Of a stretch of DNA of 64,000 nt, positions 62,208-64,000 are shown piece after piece; the stretch's first letter is position 1, and every line of letters begins with the position of its first letter. The stretch is from positions 1-64,000 of the forward strand of contig CAJNYU010000426.1 in the NCBI GenBank assembly GCA_905331475.1, in the 5' to 3' direction. Under the pieces are notes generated by a model. It searched no databases and was not told the origin of the DNA. It saw nothing but the letters and a program-made list of their open reading frames with translations. A program made the translations under genes and the position numbers. The DNA is from Rotaria socialis. Its lineage: Eukaryota; Rotifera; Eurotatoria; Philodinida; Philodinidae.

Positions 62208-62667
62208 ATGGCTGCTTCGGCTAGTAAGTTCTAGAAGTAGTTGAATTTAAATACGAACACTTTTGTTGAAAAATAGATAGATCAAGTGCTATGAAGGACG
62301 ATTTACAAAAGGAATTTCGTTTATTTGATACAAACAACGATGGATTCATTGATAAAAATGAATTAAAATTGGTTTTAAAAAAACTTTTACCTAAATTCAA
62401 ATTACCTGATGATGAAATTAAACGAATGATTTCAAATGTTGATAGAAATAATGATGGAAAAATCGACTATCATGGTAAATAAGATGTTGTTTTACGTCGT
62501 CTATTATAATAACTATAAAGTATATCTATAAATGAAATATTTTATTCCTTTTATAATGATGAAAAAAAGAACCGAATATTTTTTCAAATACTAATGTTCG
62601 TTTCTCTTTTTTTTATTTATTAGAATTTATGGAATCAATTTATCCGCAATTATCAACAATACAATAA
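62208..62667 (+). CDS. Small two-EF-hand calcium-binding protein (calmodulin-like)
   Basis: Three exons (62208-62223, 62277-62474, 62624-62667) join in frame to 85 residues. There are two canonical EF loops, DTNNDGFIDKNE and DRNNDGKIDYHE, each with acidic residues at positions 1, 3 and 12 and Gly at 6. They are separated by a helical linker (LKKLLPKFKLPDDEIKRMIS). The overall size and layout resemble a single lobe of calmodulin, centrin or troponin C, or a polcalcin-like protein. No target-binding extension or membrane segment is present. A calcium sensor or buffer role is inferred from the EF-hands only. AATAAAAAATAAAG at about 62741 is a likely polyadenylation region. Confidence 0.85.
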
Positions 62668-63627
62668 TATCTTATTCCAGAATTAACGCTAAAAGTTTTA
62701 AAATATTTTAATAGGGGTTGTTGTTGAATACATTTTATCAATAAAAAATAAAGAATGGCAGAGAAATCAGGTTCAAAGTTGATGTGCCAAAGTGCATATT
62801 TCTTTTGTATTGATCTTTAGTATCATGTTATTTCTCATTTGATAATCTTTTCGCTTCTGATTTATTACGAATGTAGACATATATTGAGTGTTGAAGCGTT
62901 TGCTAAATACAATATTTAGACATAGAATCAGGTTGATAAGTACTGGTTCAATCTCATACACACAAGCCAGTTTGACACCAATATGTAGACTCATAAAATC
63001 TATGAGCATTGTTATATTTTATTATCTTGCATTATGCTAAGACTACTGAATAGTAGTTAGGAAAAACGAAAGTTACCCAATGATCTACTCTTGCATATGT
63101 TGTCACAAGTTAGATCGATCATAGACGCGATTGTTTTAAGATTTCATTGTGAATATGTCGTACAATACTTCGGTTTCCTACACTACCTGATACAAAATAT
63201 GCATTGCAAACATCGTCTCAGAGTTCGAATTTATTACGTATCTAGTTTAACATTGTCACATTGGGCATCATAGTTATGTATCAGGTTCTAAAAATCTAAA
63301 AAAAAAGATATTCAAAGGATTGCATCCTCTTGGAATAAAAAAGAAAGTCTTTAGATCTTGCTTAACATTAAGCAAGAACTTGATCACTGGTAGAGTTTCG
63401 TTTGTCACGGAGGTAACTTCATAGCTAAACTCAACATATTACAGCAGTGGCTTTGAAAGTCGATAATGATATTTTAAATTGATGAATATATCAACGTGGC
63501 TGATTCGATCGATGAAGACAACAGTACAATATTACTTATGGTGAGCCACGTATCATGAATACGTTACGACTCCTGAAGTTTCAAATATTATCATATTCAA
63601 ATGCGTATAAAAAAAAGAGGATTTATT
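62668..63627. other. Intergenic, nothing recognised
   Basis: Spacer between the convergent EF-hand gene and the BTB gene. Short open frames on both strands look fortuitous. Confidence 0.55.
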
Positions 63628-64000
63628 TTATAGATCAAGTTGAACTAATTTTAACAGCATGTCTTTGGATAATATTTGCATGTTTTCGTTAAGATAAATA
63701 TCTCGGCGATTTTTTTTAATGAATACAATACATAAATCAATAACATCATTAAGAAGAAAATTATCATGTTGATTCTCATTTGACGTCACGGAATCAAGAC
63801 CTGATTGAATAAGTATTTTTAACACGTTTGTTTTATCAATAATTTTCTTTAAAATATCAAATGCTTTCGTATATATTAAGCTTAAAAAATATTCATCAGC
63901 TTTACGCATTAATTCAAGACATATATCATACGTTATTGTAGGTTCAATATTATCTGTAAAAATAAAATGCAATATTTGATTGAAAGCTTTATAAGATATA
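63628..64000 (-). CDS. BTB/POZ domain protein, C-terminal part (runs off window)
   Basis: The reading frame is open from the right window edge to the stop at 63628 and covers the last 120-odd residues. It begins within a BTB/POZ fold: ISYKAFNQILHFIFTDNIEP matches the beta3-alpha4 region (SY..F...L.+IYTD.+), followed by CLELMRKADEYFLSLIYTKA. It continues in the BTB/BACK-like pattern to DLCIVFIKKNRRDIYLNENM and LSKDMLLKLVQLDL at the C-terminus. Such proteins often follow ankyrin or other N-terminal repeats and act as adaptors, for example for cullin-3, but the N-terminal part lies outside the window and the role is unknown. TTTTTACAG at about 63960 resembles an acceptor, but the through-reading frame fits BTB better. 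Confidence 0.65.
   Translation of the reverse strand, partial: ISYKAFNQILHFIFTDNIEPTITYDICLELMRKADEYFLSLIYTKAFDILKKIIDKTNVLKILIQSGLDSVTSNENQHDNFLLNDVIDLCIVFIKKNRRDIYLNENMQILSKDMLLKLVQLDL

Overview
This is a eukaryotic, animal-type window. It is very AT-rich, with multi-exon genes, GT-AG introns (mostly about 50-90 bp, some 0.6-1.6 kb) and AATAAA-like signals after many stops. It carries metazoan gene families such as FoxC, ESRP, TACC, TDRD3, FAM135, KMT5B/C and PDCD6. A fungal-type GT15 mannosyltransferase, uncommon in animals, and repeated splice-acceptor signals just upstream of start codons suggest a rotifer, most plausibly a bdelloid. The organism assignment is inference, not proof.

Layout. 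Positions 1-327 form a palindromic element with 77-bp arms, followed by a related inverted-repeat patch near 608-799. Two orphan single-pass membrane-protein genes (1446-2514 and 3920-5842, + strand) look like tandem paralogues. Then come five minus-strand genes: a PP1-docking protein (5993-7285), the GT15 glycosyltransferase (8541-9755), SPCS3 (10948-12657), TACC (12987-15809) and TDRD3 (16619-20910). TDRD3 shares a divergent promoter region with FAM135 (21579-28391, +). RPS27 (28780-29137), an uncertain membrane-protein exon (29333-29830) and a KMT5B/C histone H4K20 methyltransferase (31816-35650) follow on the + strand. After a 3.8-kb gene-free stretch come PDCD6/ALG-2 (39479-40911), ABT1/ESF2 (43373-45806), FoxC (49322-51140), ESRP/fusilli (55241-60403) and a small two-EF-hand protein (62208-62667). 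A partial BTB-domain gene runs off the right edge on the minus strand. A hAT-like palindromic element lies at 53754-54140.

Most genes are unrelated housekeeping or developmental genes: ER signal peptidase, ribosome structure and biogenesis, centrosome, chromatin and RNA regulation, calcium sensing. There is no operon-like pathway and I found no convincing new multi-gene system. The most notable signals are an equal-length, phase-matched tandem exon duplication in PDCD6, the tandem orphan membrane-protein pair, the GT15 gene, the non-autonomous palindromic elements, and the acceptor-just-before-ATG pattern that suggests spliced-leader trans-splicing or short 5'UTR introns.
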